Assembly: GCA_001045525.1 (NCBI GenBank)
Contig: LDWW01000015.1
Span: forward strand, 1 to 64,000
DNA length: 64,000 nt
Reading direction: 5' to 3'
Origin: Chitinispirillum alkaliphilum
Lineage (GTDB): Bacteria > Fibrobacterota > Chitinivibrionia > Chitinivibrionales > Chitinispirillaceae
Part shown: positions 1 through 8,949 of the stretch, in pieces
How positions within the stretch are numbered: position 1 is the stretch's first letter
Layout: the number at the start of each line of letters is the position of its first letter
Program-made: the position numbers and the translations under genes
The notes under the pieces: model-generated
The model's database searches: none
Seen by the model: only the letters and a program-made list of their open reading frames with translations
What the model was told of the DNA's origin: nothing

Positions 1-384
1 CATGTTCGTCAGCTTATCATAAATCCATTCAGGGGTTACAGTGAAGCAGAACGCAATATAATGGACCCCGGCCTGATTGAAACAATCAAAGAATTCGCCA
101 GCATTGATGGTGCTTTTATAGTTACAGGAGATGGCATAGTGTTATCGGCCGGAAGCTACCTGCGTCCCCAGCTCAGTGCCAGGGAATTGGAGCTTTTGCC
201 CGGAGGGTTTGGAGCACGACATGCCGCAGCAGCGGGTATTACAGCATGCACCAATTCACTTGCTATAACCATATCTGAATCAACCGGAATGGTAACTCTG
301 TTTAAGGGTGGGGTAATGATGATGTCCTTGTCAAAACCGGTGGTTAGAGACAAAGAAGCGGTGCAGAGGTATGAATCACTTTAA
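1..384 (+). CDS. DisA_N (diadenylate cyclase) domain protein, C-terminal part
   Basis: The reading frame is open from base 1, so the gene starts upstream of the window; the ATG at 61 is internal. The visible 127 residues match the end of a DisA_N/DAC domain, which condenses two ATP into c-di-AMP. Seen: the DGA motif (IDGAFIV), then GARHAAAAGIT where the family's RHR motif lies, and a following ISESTGMV segment like the usual VSEETG. The third position of RHR is Ala here. In characterised enzymes this triad contacts ATP phosphates, so activity is not certain. The chain ends soon after the domain, so any N-terminal domains are outside the window. Pgi follows 72 bp later. The domain call is fairly sure; catalytic status is open. 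Confidence 0.75.
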   Translation, partial: HVRQLIINPFRGYSEAERNIMDPGLIETIKEFASIDGAFIVTGDGIVLSAGSYLRPQLSARELELLPGGFGARHAAAAGITACTNSLAITISESTGMVTLFKGGVMMMSLSKPVVRDKEAVQRYESL

Positions 385-456
385 ATATAGAATCCATTAC
401 AGTATGACTGCTATACTGAGGTGTTTGCCCATTTATCTATAAAACGAGGAGTAATT

Positions 457-1800
457 ATGCAAAAGATTTGGTATGATGACCGCTTTCTGTCAAAAGATAT
501 TTCCTCAGATGAACTCAATAGATACAACCCCGCTTTGACCGATGCACTAAAAAACCTGAGAGAAAAATCAGGCCCCGGAAACGATTTCCTCGGATGGCTT
601 GATATCCCATCCAAAACAGCCCCTTCCCAGCTTGCTGCAATAAATGAGAAAGCAGATGAAATCCGCTCAAAGGCAGATGTTCTTGTATGTATTGGTATCG
701 GGGGCTCTTACCTTGGGGCAAAGGCTGCGATAGAATTCATGTCTCCCTCCTTTGAGGAACTCAGAAAGCCACAAATTCTCTTTGCCGGTCACACTATCAA
801 TTCGGATTATCTTGCAGATCTGCTCGAATTGATAAAAGATAAAGAGGTCGCGGTAAACGTAATATCAAAAAGCGGAACAACAACTGAGCCCGGGGTCACC
901 TTCAGAGTGATCCGCAACTGGATGGAGCAGCGTTACGGAAGAAAAGAAGCTGCATCGCGGATTATTGCTACGACTGATCCCGCCCAGGGAGCTCTCAGAA
1001 AACTGGCCAGGGAAGAAGGCTATTCCACATTCGATATACCTCCTGATGTTGGGGGGAGATTCTCTGTTCTCACCGCAGTGGGACTATTCCCTATAGCTGT
1101 TGCGGGTATAAACATCACCTCACTTATTGAAGGCAGCGCTCAGGGGGCCCAGCTTTGCAGCAAAGACGGAGTTGACAGTAATATGGCTGGGCGCTACGCG
1201 GCAGTGCGAAATATCCTCTTCAGGAGAGGTTACACAACTGAGGTTATGGCTACATTCCAACCACAGCTCCACTACATCAATGAGTGGTGGAAACAGTTGG
1301 CAGGAGAGAGTGAGGGTAAAGACAATACAGGCATTTTCCCTGCCGGACTCGACTATACTACCGATCTTCATTCCCTTGGGCAGTGGATGCAGGAAGGGGT
1401 GAGGTCAGTATTTGAAACATTTATGATTCTGAAAAACACCAATTCCTCAGTTAAGGTACCAAAGTTTTCTGATGACAGTGATGGTTTAAATTACCTCGCA
1501 GACAGAACGTTTGAGCAGATAAATGAAAAAGCTTATCAGGGAACTCTTCTCGCGCACCTGGATGGTGGGGTTCCGGCCGCAACTCTGATGCTTCAGGATC
1601 GTTCCGAGCATACTTTGGGCCAGCTGTTTTATTTCTTCGAAAAGGCTGTCGCGATCTCAGGATATATGCTTCGTGTCAATCCCTTTGATCAGCCCGGAGT
1701 TGAGGCATACAAGAAAAATATGTTCGCTCTTTTGGGGAAAGCCGGTTTTGAAAAACAAAAAGAGGAGCTTCACAACAGAACAAAGGATATAAGCTTATGA
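457..1800 (+). CDS. pgi: Glucose-6-phosphate isomerase
   Basis: Interconverts glucose 6-phosphate and fructose 6-phosphate in cytosolic glycolysis/gluconeogenesis. The 447-residue product has the length of the short bacterial type (about 450). Visible marks are the sugar-phosphate SIS fold with [12 protein letters not shown], the phosphate-binding SKSGTTTEP, the GGRFSVLT stretch and a C-terminal region with QPGVEAYK. I start at ATG 457, preceded by an AACGAGGAG Shine-Dalgarno at about 7 bp, rather than the in-frame GTG at 421, which has none. The stop overlaps the next start (ATGA), so the two are translationally coupled. Confidence 0.95.
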   Translation: MQKIWYDDRFLSKDISSDELNRYNPALTDALKNLREKSGPGNDFLGWLDIPSKTAPSQLAAINEKADEIRSKADVLVCIGIGGSYLGAKAAIEFMSPSFEELRKPQILFAGHTINSDYLADLLELIKDKEVAVNVISKSGTTTEPGVTFRVIRNWMEQRYGRKEAASRIIATTDPAQGALRKLAREEGYSTFDIPPDVGGRFSVLTAVGLFPIAVAGINITSLIEGSAQGAQLCSKDGVDSNMAGRYAAVRNILFRRGYTTEVMATFQPQLHYINEWWKQLAGESEGKDNTGIFPAGLDYTTDLHSLGQWMQEGVRSVFETFMILKNTNSSVKVPKFSDDSDGLNYLADRTFEQINEKAYQGTLLAHLDGGVPAATLMLQDRSEHTLGQLFYFFEKAVAISGYMLRVNPFDQPGVEAYKKNMFALLGKAGFEKQKEELHNRTKDISL

Positions 1801-2213
1801 AATCGTTCAGAAAAATTCTGACCTTTTCAACCCCGCACAGACGGGATTACATAAATATCACTCCGGATGTGGAGTCTGCACTTGGCGAAAGTAATATCAG
1901 GGAAGGGCTATGTCTTGTAAACGCAATGCATATAACTGCAAGTGTGTATATAAATGATGACGAGCCCGGGCTGATCAAGGATTATGACGATTGGCTTGAA
2001 CAGCTCGCACCCCATGAACCCATTTCAAGGTATCGTCATAACGGTGCTGAGGATAATGGGGATGCCCATCTTAAACGTCAGGTTATGGGCAGGGAGGTCG
2101 TGGTCGCTGTTACCGACGGGAAATTGGATTTCGGACCATGGGAGCAGATTTTCTACGGTGAATTTGATGGGCGCAGACCAAAAAAGGTTATGGTTAAAAT
2201 CATAGGCGAGTAA
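1797..2213 (+). CDS. yjbQ: YjbQ/UPF0047 family protein
   Basis: This 138-residue protein belongs to the UPF0047/YjbQ family (TIGR00149), members of which show weak thiamine-phosphate synthase activity; the physiological role is unsettled. Visible family features are the N-terminal hydrophobic strand region with ITPDVESAL, the segment [15 protein letters not shown], a histidine-bearing [16 protein letters not shown] and a C-terminal [18 protein letters not shown]. The start ATG overlaps the pgi stop by four bases, and trpE begins 26 bp after the stop. No metabolic link to its neighbours is evident. Confidence 0.88.
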   Translation: MKSFRKILTFSTPHRRDYINITPDVESALGESNIREGLCLVNAMHITASVYINDDEPGLIKDYDDWLEQLAPHEPISRYRHNGAEDNGDAHLKRQVMGREVVVAVTDGKLDFGPWEQIFYGEFDGRRPKKVMVKIIGE

Positions 2214-2239
2214 AGAGCCATTTCTAATGAAAGGTTATT

Positions 2240-3715
2240 TTGATATATCCTGACATCCAAGAAGTAAAGAAAGCTGCCAAAACCCATACTGTGATCCCGG
2301 TGTGCAAAACTCTTCTTGCAGATACGGAAACACCAGTGTCGGTGTGGATGAAATTATTCAGAAAACAGCAATACAGTTTTTTGCTGGAGAGTGTGACAGG
2401 GGGAGATAAGGCCGCCAGGTATTCTTTTTCAGGAGGTAATCCCTATGCTGTTTTCAAAGCAGACAAAAAGGGCTGGAGCTTTGAGGGACCTGAGAAGATA
2501 GAGGGTACGGGTAACCCGGTTGATTTCCTTAAAACTCTGTTCATGTTGTATCGACAGGCACCGGTTGAAAATGTCCCAAGGTTCTCCGGAGGTGCTGTGG
2601 GGTATTTTGCCTACGATTCTGTCCGGTTTCATGAATCCATTCCGGATGAAAATCTCAAAGATGATCCTTTCCATGATATCTTTTTTGGCTTCTATAAGGA
2701 TATTGTTGCTTTTGACAATAAGGAGCACAGAATTGTACTTATCAGCAATATCATAATAGCCGATAACGATACTGCCATTGAGGATCTTTACAACGAGGCG
2801 ATTGCCTCCATCGAATCAATGGAAAAGCAGATTTATAACTCCGTAGTTTCTACCGATGTGTCGATTGGAGAAGCTGGTGAGATATCCTCAAATATTGACA
2901 AAAACATCTTTTCACAAGCTGTGGAAAAAAGTAAAGAGTACATAAAAGCCGGTGATATCTTTCAGGTTGTACTCTCCCAAAGGTTTTCCCTGAGTGTTGA
3001 TGCCGATCCCTTTGACCTGTACAGAATGCTTAGAGTCGTAAACCCGTCTCCCTACATGTACTTTCTCAATTTAGATGATACCTCAGTTGTAGGGGCATCT
3101 CCTGAAATGTTAGTCAGGGTTGATCAGGGAGAGGTTGAGACCAGGCCCATAGCAGGTACAAGGAGAAGAGGGCGGGATGAAAATGAAGATGATGAACTGA
3201 TCAGGGAGCTAAAGGCTGACACCAAAGAAGTGGCAGAACATGTTATGCTTGTTGATCTGGGCAGAAATGATGTGGGACGTGTATGCGAGTATGGCAGTGT
3301 TGAAGTTGAAGAAATGATGCATACAGAAAAGTATTCCCATGTCATTCATCTTGTAACCAATGTTAAGGGGAAGTTGAAAGAGGGCATGGATGCCTTCGAT
3401 GCCTTCTTCTCATGCTTTCCTGCCGGAACACTCTCAGGTGCTCCGAAAATCAGGGCAATGGAGATTATCGATGAATTGGAGAGTGTAAAAAGAGGCCTGT
3501 ATGGCGGGGCACTTGGATATATTGATTTCAGCGGAAACATGGACACGTGTATCGTTATCCGCACAATCGTTTACCATAAGGGAAGAGCCTATATTCAGGC
3601 CGGAGCCGGAGTCGTAGCAGACTCCAATGCTGAACGGGAGTACCAGGAAACTGTAGAGAAGGCCTCTGCGTTGTTTTCATCCATAAAAAGAGCTGCCGAA
3701 ATAGTAGGGAATTAA
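2240..3715 (+). CDS. trpE: Anthranilate synthase component I
   Basis: Catalyses the chorismate-to-anthranilate step of tryptophan synthesis, using ammonia delivered by TrpG. The product is 491 residues, normal for TrpE. Near the N-terminus FLLES corresponds to the element that forms the tryptophan feedback site, followed by the N-terminal TrpE domain. The chorismate-binding domain fills the C-terminal half, with PSPYMYFL, GASPEMLVR, RPIAGTRRRG, DLGRNDVGRVC and FPAGTLSGAPK. The likely start is TTG at 2240, 5 bp after GAAAGG; I saw no better ATG. First gene of a trpEGCF run. No leader peptide or T-box is apparent in the 26 bp upstream, so attenuation of the classic kind is not supported. Confidence 0.94.
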   Translation: MIYPDIQEVKKAAKTHTVIPVCKTLLADTETPVSVWMKLFRKQQYSFLLESVTGGDKAARYSFSGGNPYAVFKADKKGWSFEGPEKIEGTGNPVDFLKTLFMLYRQAPVENVPRFSGGAVGYFAYDSVRFHESIPDENLKDDPFHDIFFGFYKDIVAFDNKEHRIVLISNIIIADNDTAIEDLYNEAIASIESMEKQIYNSVVSTDVSIGEAGEISSNIDKNIFSQAVEKSKEYIKAGDIFQVVLSQRFSLSVDADPFDLYRMLRVVNPSPYMYFLNLDDTSVVGASPEMLVRVDQGEVETRPIAGTRRRGRDENEDDELIRELKADTKEVAEHVMLVDLGRNDVGRVCEYGSVEVEEMMHTEKYSHVIHLVTNVKGKLKEGMDAFDAFFSCFPAGTLSGAPKIRAMEIIDELESVKRGLYGGALGYIDFSGNMDTCIVIRTIVYHKGRAYIQAGAGVVADSNAEREYQETVEKASALFSSIKRAAEIVGN

Positions 3716-3751
3716 ACGACAAGTATTTTATTTCGGCAAACGGAGTGTGTT

Positions 3752-4345
3752 ATGCTTTTGATAATTGATAATTATGATTCCTTCACCTTTAATCTGGTGC
3801 AGTATTTCGGGGAATTATATAAAGGGGATATTCAGGTCTATAGAAATGATAAAATCAAAATAGCTCAGATCGAAAATCTGAACCCGTCGGCAATTGTTAT
3901 TTCACCGGGACCATGCACTCCAAGAGAAGCAGGGATATCGGTTGAGGTTATTAAAAAAATGAGTCGCAGTGTACCGATCCTTGGCGTATGTCTGGGGCAC
4001 CAGTCCATAGGGGAAGCTTTTGGTGCAAAGGTTATAAGGGCTCCGTATCTGATGCATGGAAAGACTTCTCTTGTAAAACATAATCAGGAGGGCATTTACA
4101 AAAACATTCCTGATCCCTTTACCGCAACCCGATATCACAGCCTCATTCTCGAGAGAGAAAATTTCCCTGAGTGCCTCAACATTACAAGTGAAACCGATGA
4201 CGGATGTATAATGGGTATACAGCATAAGGAACTGCAGGTTTATGGTGTGCAGTATCATCCCGAGGCAATTCTTACCGAGTATGGTAAGGTTCTCCTCAAT
4301 AATTTTCTTCAACTCGCCGGAATGACCTCCGCTCAGAAGGAATAA
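3752..4345 (+). CDS. trpG: Anthranilate synthase component II (glutamine amidotransferase)
   Basis: Class I glutamine amidotransferase subunit that supplies ammonia to TrpE; the family is shared with PabA, so dual use in folate synthesis is possible. The 197-residue chain opens with IIDNYDSFTFNLVQYF, carries the nucleophile motif GVCLGHQSIGEAFG, and the catalytic His-Glu in QYHPEAIL. A Shine-Dalgarno CGGAG precedes ATG 3752. It lies 36 bp after trpE and 3 bp before trpC, which supports assignment to tryptophan synthesis. Confidence 0.93.
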   Translation: MLLIIDNYDSFTFNLVQYFGELYKGDIQVYRNDKIKIAQIENLNPSAIVISPGPCTPREAGISVEVIKKMSRSVPILGVCLGHQSIGEAFGAKVIRAPYLMHGKTSLVKHNQEGIYKNIPDPFTATRYHSLILERENFPECLNITSETDDGCIMGIQHKELQVYGVQYHPEAILTEYGKVLLNNFLQLAGMTSAQKE

Positions 4346-4348
4346 CAA

Positions 4349-5128
4349 ATGAATGAAGTACTGACAAGAATTCTGGAAGAAAAAAAGACCGAAGTCCGGA
4401 TGCTCAGGGACAGACGCTCCGGGTTCAATGGACGCAGTGATACAAAACGGGGGTTTGTTGAATGTTTTAACAAAACAGACCGCTTGTCCCTTATAGCAGA
4501 AGTAAAAAAGGCATCTCCCTCAAAGGGGGTGATACGGGAAGATTTTGATCCTGTGCAGATAGCCCTGAACTATGAAAAATATGGCGCTGATGCTGTATCG
4601 GTTTTAACGGATGAAAAATTTTTCCAGGGACATGAGGAATTTCTCATTTCTGTAAGGGAGAATATCTCTCTTCCGGTATTACGTAAAGATTTCATCATCG
4701 ACACTCTTCAGGTCGAACACACTGCGGCGATAAATGCCGATGCAATGCTTTTGATTGCTGCGGCACTCGGTGATTCTCAGCTGAAGGATCTCTATCAGGC
4801 TGCTGTTGAATGTGAATTGGACCCGCTTATTGAAATACATTCTCTTGAAGAACTCGAGCGGGCAATGAAACTGCAGCCCCCTGTTATAGGTATAAATAAC
4901 CGTGACCTGAACTCTTTCAAAACAGATATTTCTGTCACTCTTGAAATTGTCAAAAATATTCCTTCCGATATTCCGGTAATATCTGAGAGTGGGATTCATA
5001 GTGAAGAGCAGGCTTGTAAGCTGATGGAAGCGGGAGTCAGGGGATTGCTTGTGGGTGAATCTCTTATGCGCTGTAATGATCCGCGCGATCTTATGACAAA
5101 ACTCTCAAGCGGAAAGGCCGGGGTATAA
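4349..5128 (+). CDS. trpC: Indole-3-glycerol phosphate synthase
   Basis: Closes the indole ring, turning CdRP into indole-3-glycerol phosphate. The product is a 259-residue TIM barrel. Seen are IAEVKKASPSKG (substrate phosphate and catalytic lysine region), VLTDEKFFQGHEEFL, PVLRKDFIID, GINNRDLNSFKTD and the phosphate-binding SESGIHSEEQ and LVGESLMR. Starts 3 bp after trpG and its TAA overlaps the trpF ATG by one base (TAATG), so the genes are tightly coupled. Confidence 0.95.
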   Translation: MNEVLTRILEEKKTEVRMLRDRRSGFNGRSDTKRGFVECFNKTDRLSLIAEVKKASPSKGVIREDFDPVQIALNYEKYGADAVSVLTDEKFFQGHEEFLISVRENISLPVLRKDFIIDTLQVEHTAAINADAMLLIAAALGDSQLKDLYQAAVECELDPLIEIHSLEELERAMKLQPPVIGINNRDLNSFKTDISVTLEIVKNIPSDIPVISESGIHSEEQACKLMEAGVRGLLVGESLMRCNDPRDLMTKLSSGKAGV

Positions 5129-5754
5129 TGCCAGTGCGCATAAAAATATGTGGTATTACCAGGTATGAGGATGCGAGAATCGCCGCTAATCTTGGAGTCG
5201 ATGCATTAGGGTTTATTTTCTACCCGGGTAGTCCACGATTCATAGAGCCCTCCAGTGTCTCGGAGATAACCAAAATGCTGCCTCCCTTTATCTCAAAGGT
5301 GGGAGTATTCGTAGATGAAGAGTTATCGGTTGTAGAGCAGATCGCAAGGGAGTCTGGCATTGACACTGTACAGCTGCATGGTTCAGAATCACCCCGGTAC
5401 TGCGACTCTGTTTCTTTACCTGTGGTAAAGGCTTTCTCGGTTCAGCCAAACTCCGATCTGGAACTTCTCTCTCAGTATAACGTGCAGGGATTCCTTCTTG
5501 ATACCTGGCGGGATGGGCAGCGGGGCGGAACCGGAGTGACTTTCGACTGGTCTATAGCGGTGAAAGCCTGCGCTCGTTATAAAAATGTAATTCTTGCGGG
5601 TGGGCTGGGCCCTTCAAATATTCAGGAAGCCCTGGATTCGGTAAGTCCCTATGCTGTGGATGTAAACAGCGGAGCTGAGATCAGTCCTGGGGTGAAAAAC
5701 CCGCTTAAGTTAAGAGATGTTGTAAAAATTGTCAAAGCCTGGAAAGGTGTTTGA
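5128..5754 (+). CDS. trpF: Phosphoribosylanthranilate isomerase
   Basis: Isomerises phosphoribosylanthranilate to CdRP, the step before TrpC. The 208-residue TIM barrel has the catalytic cysteine in KICGITRYEDA, GFIFYPGSPRFI, VGVFVD, the VQLHG strand, the catalytic aspartate region LLDTWRDG with the flexible GGTG loop, LAGGLGPSN and VDVNSGAE. Last gene of the trp run. The phosphoribosyltransferase trpD, whose product it uses, is not next to it, nor are trpB and trpA. Confidence 0.94.
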   Translation: MPVRIKICGITRYEDARIAANLGVDALGFIFYPGSPRFIEPSSVSEITKMLPPFISKVGVFVDEELSVVEQIARESGIDTVQLHGSESPRYCDSVSLPVVKAFSVQPNSDLELLSQYNVQGFLLDTWRDGQRGGTGVTFDWSIAVKACARYKNVILAGGLGPSNIQEALDSVSPYAVDVNSGAEISPGVKNPLKLRDVVKIVKAWKGV

Positions 5755-5791
5755 AACACCGGCTTAGAAGTCCAGAGATCTAACCTGTTAT

Positions 5792-6937
5792 ATGAATAGT
5801 CGCCCCATTTCTCTCTATATACATGTACCCTTCTGTGTAGATAAATGCAGATACTGCGATTTCTATTCTCTTCCCTACAAAAATGAGTATGCAGACTCCT
5901 ATGTGTTTGCTTTGACACGTGAGTGGTCATTGCTTGTTGATAGGAAAAGTATCGACGGAAATATAAGTACCATATTTATGGGGGGAGGGACACCTTCACT
6001 GCTAACCGAAGAACATTGGGATCAGCTCAATGAGGGTTTGTTCTCCAGGCTCAACCTCAGAAATCTCAGGGAGTGGACTCTGGAAGTCAACCCTGAGACA
6101 TTTTCTGAAAAAAAGGCTGCTTTGTGGAAGCGTATGGGTGTAACAAGGCTTACGTTTGGAATCCAGTCCATGAATAAACGGGAGCTCAGTGTCTGCGGCA
6201 GAATTCATACAGAGAAAAAGGCTCTTGAAGTTCTCTCTCATCCAGTGCTCCAGGAGTTTAACTCCACCGGGGCTGACGTTATGTTCGCCTTACCCGGACA
6301 AACCCAAAAATCTCTTGAACATACGCTGAGAACCGTTTTATCCTGCAGGGAAGTTAATCATCTGTCAGCCTATGAGCTCACCCTAAACAAAAGTACCCCT
6401 TTTGGGAAGCACCGTAAGATACTGCCTCTGCCAGAGGAGGCTGTATCTCTGAAAATGTATAAACTAATATGGGATATTTGCAGCGAGTATGGTTTGGAGC
6501 AGTATGAAATTTCAAACTACAGCAGAAAAGGCCATCAATCGGAGCATAACAAGGCATATTGGAATCACTCTCCCTACATAGGGCTTGGCCCTGCGGCTCA
6601 CTCCTATGTGCACCCGTTGCGATGGAGCAATACAAACAATCTGGAAGAGTATATCAGTAGTATCGGTACTGGTAAGCTGCCCATAAGTTTTTCTGAGGAG
6701 ATTGGCCCGAACGAATTGGCTTCTGAGATGATATTTCTGCGGCTAAGGAAAAACGAGGGACTGGATGAAATTGAGTATTTTGAAAAGACCGGTTACAGGT
6801 TTGCAGATGGAAACAGGGTGTCTTTGCTGAGGAGGCTGTCATCTGAACAGATGATCCTGCATGAGGGCAATCGGTGGATTCTGACCCGAAAGGGGAGGCT
6901 TTTTGCAGATAAAATCGCATCTGATCTAATGTTTTAA
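5792..6937 (+). CDS. hemW: Radical SAM protein HemW (heme chaperone family)
   Basis: HemW-type radical SAM protein, often mis-annotated as oxygen-independent coproporphyrinogen III oxidase. The 381 residues match HemW length (HemN is longer). The cluster motif is VPFCVDKCRYCDFY, giving CxxxCxxC followed by a phenylalanine. GGGTPSLL, LEVNPETF, FGIQSMN and the HemW-type HNKAYW followed by GLGPAAHSY are all visible. Characterised HemW proteins bind and transfer heme rather than oxidise coproporphyrinogen. It starts 37 bp after trpF with a weak ribosome site and may be read from the trp transcript. The repeat array begins about 215 bp downstream. Confidence 0.92.
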   Translation: MNSRPISLYIHVPFCVDKCRYCDFYSLPYKNEYADSYVFALTREWSLLVDRKSIDGNISTIFMGGGTPSLLTEEHWDQLNEGLFSRLNLRNLREWTLEVNPETFSEKKAALWKRMGVTRLTFGIQSMNKRELSVCGRIHTEKKALEVLSHPVLQEFNSTGADVMFALPGQTQKSLEHTLRTVLSCREVNHLSAYELTLNKSTPFGKHRKILPLPEEAVSLKMYKLIWDICSEYGLEQYEISNYSRKGHQSEHNKAYWNHSPYIGLGPAAHSYVHPLRWSNTNNLEEYISSIGTGKLPISFSEEIGPNELASEMIFLRLRKNEGLDEIEYFEKTGYRFADGNRVSLLRRLSSEQMILHEGNRWILTRKGRLFADKIASDLMF

Positions 6938-7151
6938 TTTAACACCAGAAAACTAACGGACAGAGCATTACCTGTGTGGAAAGTTAGAAAAAGGAGTGTT
7001 GGCACCCAGGGCTTATGTTAACACTAAAAAGCTAAGGAATAGAAATATATTCTGGTCGAACGAACTGTCTTCGCGCAGCCCCATAACGTCGCAGCCGATC
7101 CCGCCGAGTGGCCGTCAGTGCTCTGTTTCTCCGTTTTCCATCAAAAATGAT
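6938..7151. other. Intergenic flank left of the repeat array
   Basis: There is no convincing gene here. The first 100 bp are AT-rich. About 7060-7140 is a patch noticeably richer in C and G than its surroundings, which on the minus strand can be read as an arginine-rich peptide joined to the repeat reading. It has no recognisable domain and no ribosome site, so I treat it as non-coding, possibly the remnant of something that once adjoined the repeats. Confidence 0.5.
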
Positions 7152-7860
7152 TATATTTGCCAAAATTTCCACTGTATTCGCCAACCCGAGGGTATATATT
7201 TGCTTGATTTCCACTATATTTGCCTCCCTGAGGGTGTATATTTGTCCCGATTTCCACTATATTTGCCTCCCTGAGGTGTATATTTGCCCCGATCTCCACT
7301 ATATTTGCCTCCCTGAGGGTGTATATTTGTCCCGATCTCCACTATATTTGCCTCTCGGAGGTGTATATTTGTCCCGATCTCCACTATATTTGCCTCCCTG
7401 AGGGTGTATATTTGTCCCGATCTCCACTATATTTGCCTCTCGGAGGTGTATATTTGCCCCGATCTCCACTATATTTGCCTCCCTGAGGGTGTATATTTGC
7501 ACCGATCTCCACTATATTTGCCTCTCGGAGGTGTATATTTGCCCCGATCTCCACTATATTTGCCTCCCTGAGGGTGTATATTTGCACCGATCTCCACTAT
7601 ATTTGCCTCTCGGAGGTGTATATTTGCCCCGATCTCCACTATATTTGCCTCCCCGAGGGTGTATATTTGTCCCGATCTCCACTATATTTGCCTCTCGGAG
7701 GTGTATATTTGCCCCGATCTCCACTATATTTGCCTCTCGGAGGTGTATATTTGCCCCGATCTCCACTATATTTGCCTTCAGAGTGTGTATATTTGCCCGA
7801 TTCTCACTATATTTGTCTCCCGGAGGTGTATATTTGCCCGATTTCCACTATATTTGTCCC
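7152..7860. repeat. Tandem array of 42/43-bp repeats with 21-bp TATATTTG sub-periodicity
   Basis: About 17 head-to-tail units. Each has two half-units: TATATTTG plus a GATCTCC-type 13-mer (YCCCGATCTCCAC), then TATATTTG plus either CCTCTCGGAGGTG (13) or CCTCCCTGAGGGTG (14). The 8-mer therefore recurs every 21 or 22 bp along some 700 bp. In the middle, 42- and 43-bp units alternate, giving an 85-bp higher-order period. Unit sequence is nearly constant centrally and degenerates at both ends. The second half-unit spacer is a small palindrome (CCTC/GAGG). Many frames are open on both strands only because the repeat lacks stops, and an 85-bp period shifts the frame, so coding is not supported. Spacers are not unique, so it is not CRISPR. 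Function unknown: a protein-binding array or a minisatellite are both possible. Confidence 0.95.
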
Positions 7861-8096
7861 AATCAGACCACATTTATCATCGTAAATCAGCACTTACTGC
7901 TTTTTTGATTACTATCTTTGTTAACCATCTGGTATCTAATCTGATTATGTAAGTTGATAAGTTCGGCCCGGTATTGCCGGTCAAAGTTAATAACAAACTG
8001 CGCCGGAATAGATTGTAAATCTGCTAAAGTAGTTTTCTCTGTTTTGAGGCATTACGTATTTTTGAGGAGTTAAATTAATCCAATGGAGACAATTTT
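7861..8096. other. Intergenic region between the repeat array and folD
   Basis: AT-rich, no gene. It presumably contains the folD promoter, but no clear consensus pair stands out. A small CCGG-TATTG-CCGG inverted repeat lies near 7969-7981. I see no ZTP or THF riboswitch here, in contrast to glyA. Confidence 0.4.
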
Positions 8097-8936
8097 ATGG
8101 CACTGATTCTTGATGGTAAAGCATTGGCAAAATCAATGGAGAAGGAAATTTCTCAGAGAGTTGCAAGCCACAGGGAAAAAACCGGCATCACTCCTGTATT
8201 GGCAACTATCCTTGTTGGTAATGACCCCGCTTCTGCGACCTATGTCAAAATGAAAGGGAATGCGTGTGCAAGGGTCACCATGGAATCTAAACGGGTAGAG
8301 CTTCCTGAAAACACCACAACCTCAGAGCTTTTGGATGTTATCCGTTCCCTCAATAAAGACCCTTCAGTGCATGGAATACTGCTCCAGCATCCGGTACCTT
8401 CCCAGATAGACGAACGTGAGGCTTTTGACTCAATCGATCTTAAAAAGGATGTGGATGGGGTTACCTGCCTTGGTTTCGGACGTATGTCCATGGGTGAGAG
8501 CGCATATGGCAGTGCAACTCCTGCGGGAATTATGAAACTGCTCGATCATTACAATATTGCGCTGGAAGGTAAATCTGCAGTTGTAGTGGGCAGAAGCCCG
8601 ATTTTGGGTAAACCGATGGCTATGATGCTTCTCAATAGAAATGCAACGGTGACAATCTGTCACTCCAGAACCAAAGATCTGTCCGAAATCATTAAAAGGG
8701 CTGATCTGGTGGTTGGCGCTGTAGGTAAACCGAAATTTATCAAAGGTGATTGGATCAAAGAAGGGGCTGTTGTTATTGATGCAGGTTATCATCCAGGTGG
8801 TGTGGGGGATGTCGATCTGGAAACAGCCGCACCGAGATCTTCTGCATACACCCCTGTTCCCGGTGGTGTTGGGCCTATGACCATTTCTACCCTGATAAGC
8901 CAAACCATGGATTCTGCAGAAGGGTCCGTTTCCTGA
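8097..8936 (+). CDS. folD: Bifunctional methylene-THF dehydrogenase / methenyl-THF cyclohydrolase
   Basis: Interconverts 5,10-methylene-THF and 10-formyl-THF with NADP+, feeding purine and formyl-Met synthesis; works downstream of GlyA, which is also in this window. The 279 residues match FolD length. Seen are [16 protein letters not shown] (with the YxxxK active-site lysine), the [14 protein letters not shown] segment, [23 protein letters not shown], the Rossmann [13 protein letters not shown] and [10 protein letters not shown] near the end. A GGAG lies about 10 bp before ATG 8097. A rho-independent terminator follows. Confidence 0.95.
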   Translation: MALILDGKALAKSMEKEISQRVASHREKTGITPVLATILVGNDPASATYVKMKGNACARVTMESKRVELPENTTTSELLDVIRSLNKDPSVHGILLQHPVPSQIDEREAFDSIDLKKDVDGVTCLGFGRMSMGESAYGSATPAGIMKLLDHYNIALEGKSAVVVGRSPILGKPMAMMLLNRNATVTICHSRTKDLSEIIKRADLVVGAVGKPKFIKGDWIKEGAVVIDAGYHPGGVGDVDLETAAPRSSAYTPVPGGVGPMTISTLISQTMDSAEGSVS

Positions 8937-8949
8937 TCTGCCTCTAAAA

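Noticed and set aside
421-456. GTG 421 as pgi start
   Set aside because: No ribosome site; ATG 457 has one at good spacing and gives normal Pgi length.
2214-2239. trp leader or T-box before trpE
   Set aside because: Only 26 bp separate yjbQ and trpE; there is no room for a leader, and no T-box sequence was seen further upstream before pgi.
7152-7860. CRISPR array
   Set aside because: The segments between the repeated 8-mers are themselves repeated, not unique, and too short (13-14 bp); no cas gene is nearby.
6996-7952. Multiple overlapping open reading frames on both strands across the repeat array
   Set aside because: They exist because the repeat lacks stop codons in most frames; the 85-bp period shifts the frame, and none has a convincing ribosome site.
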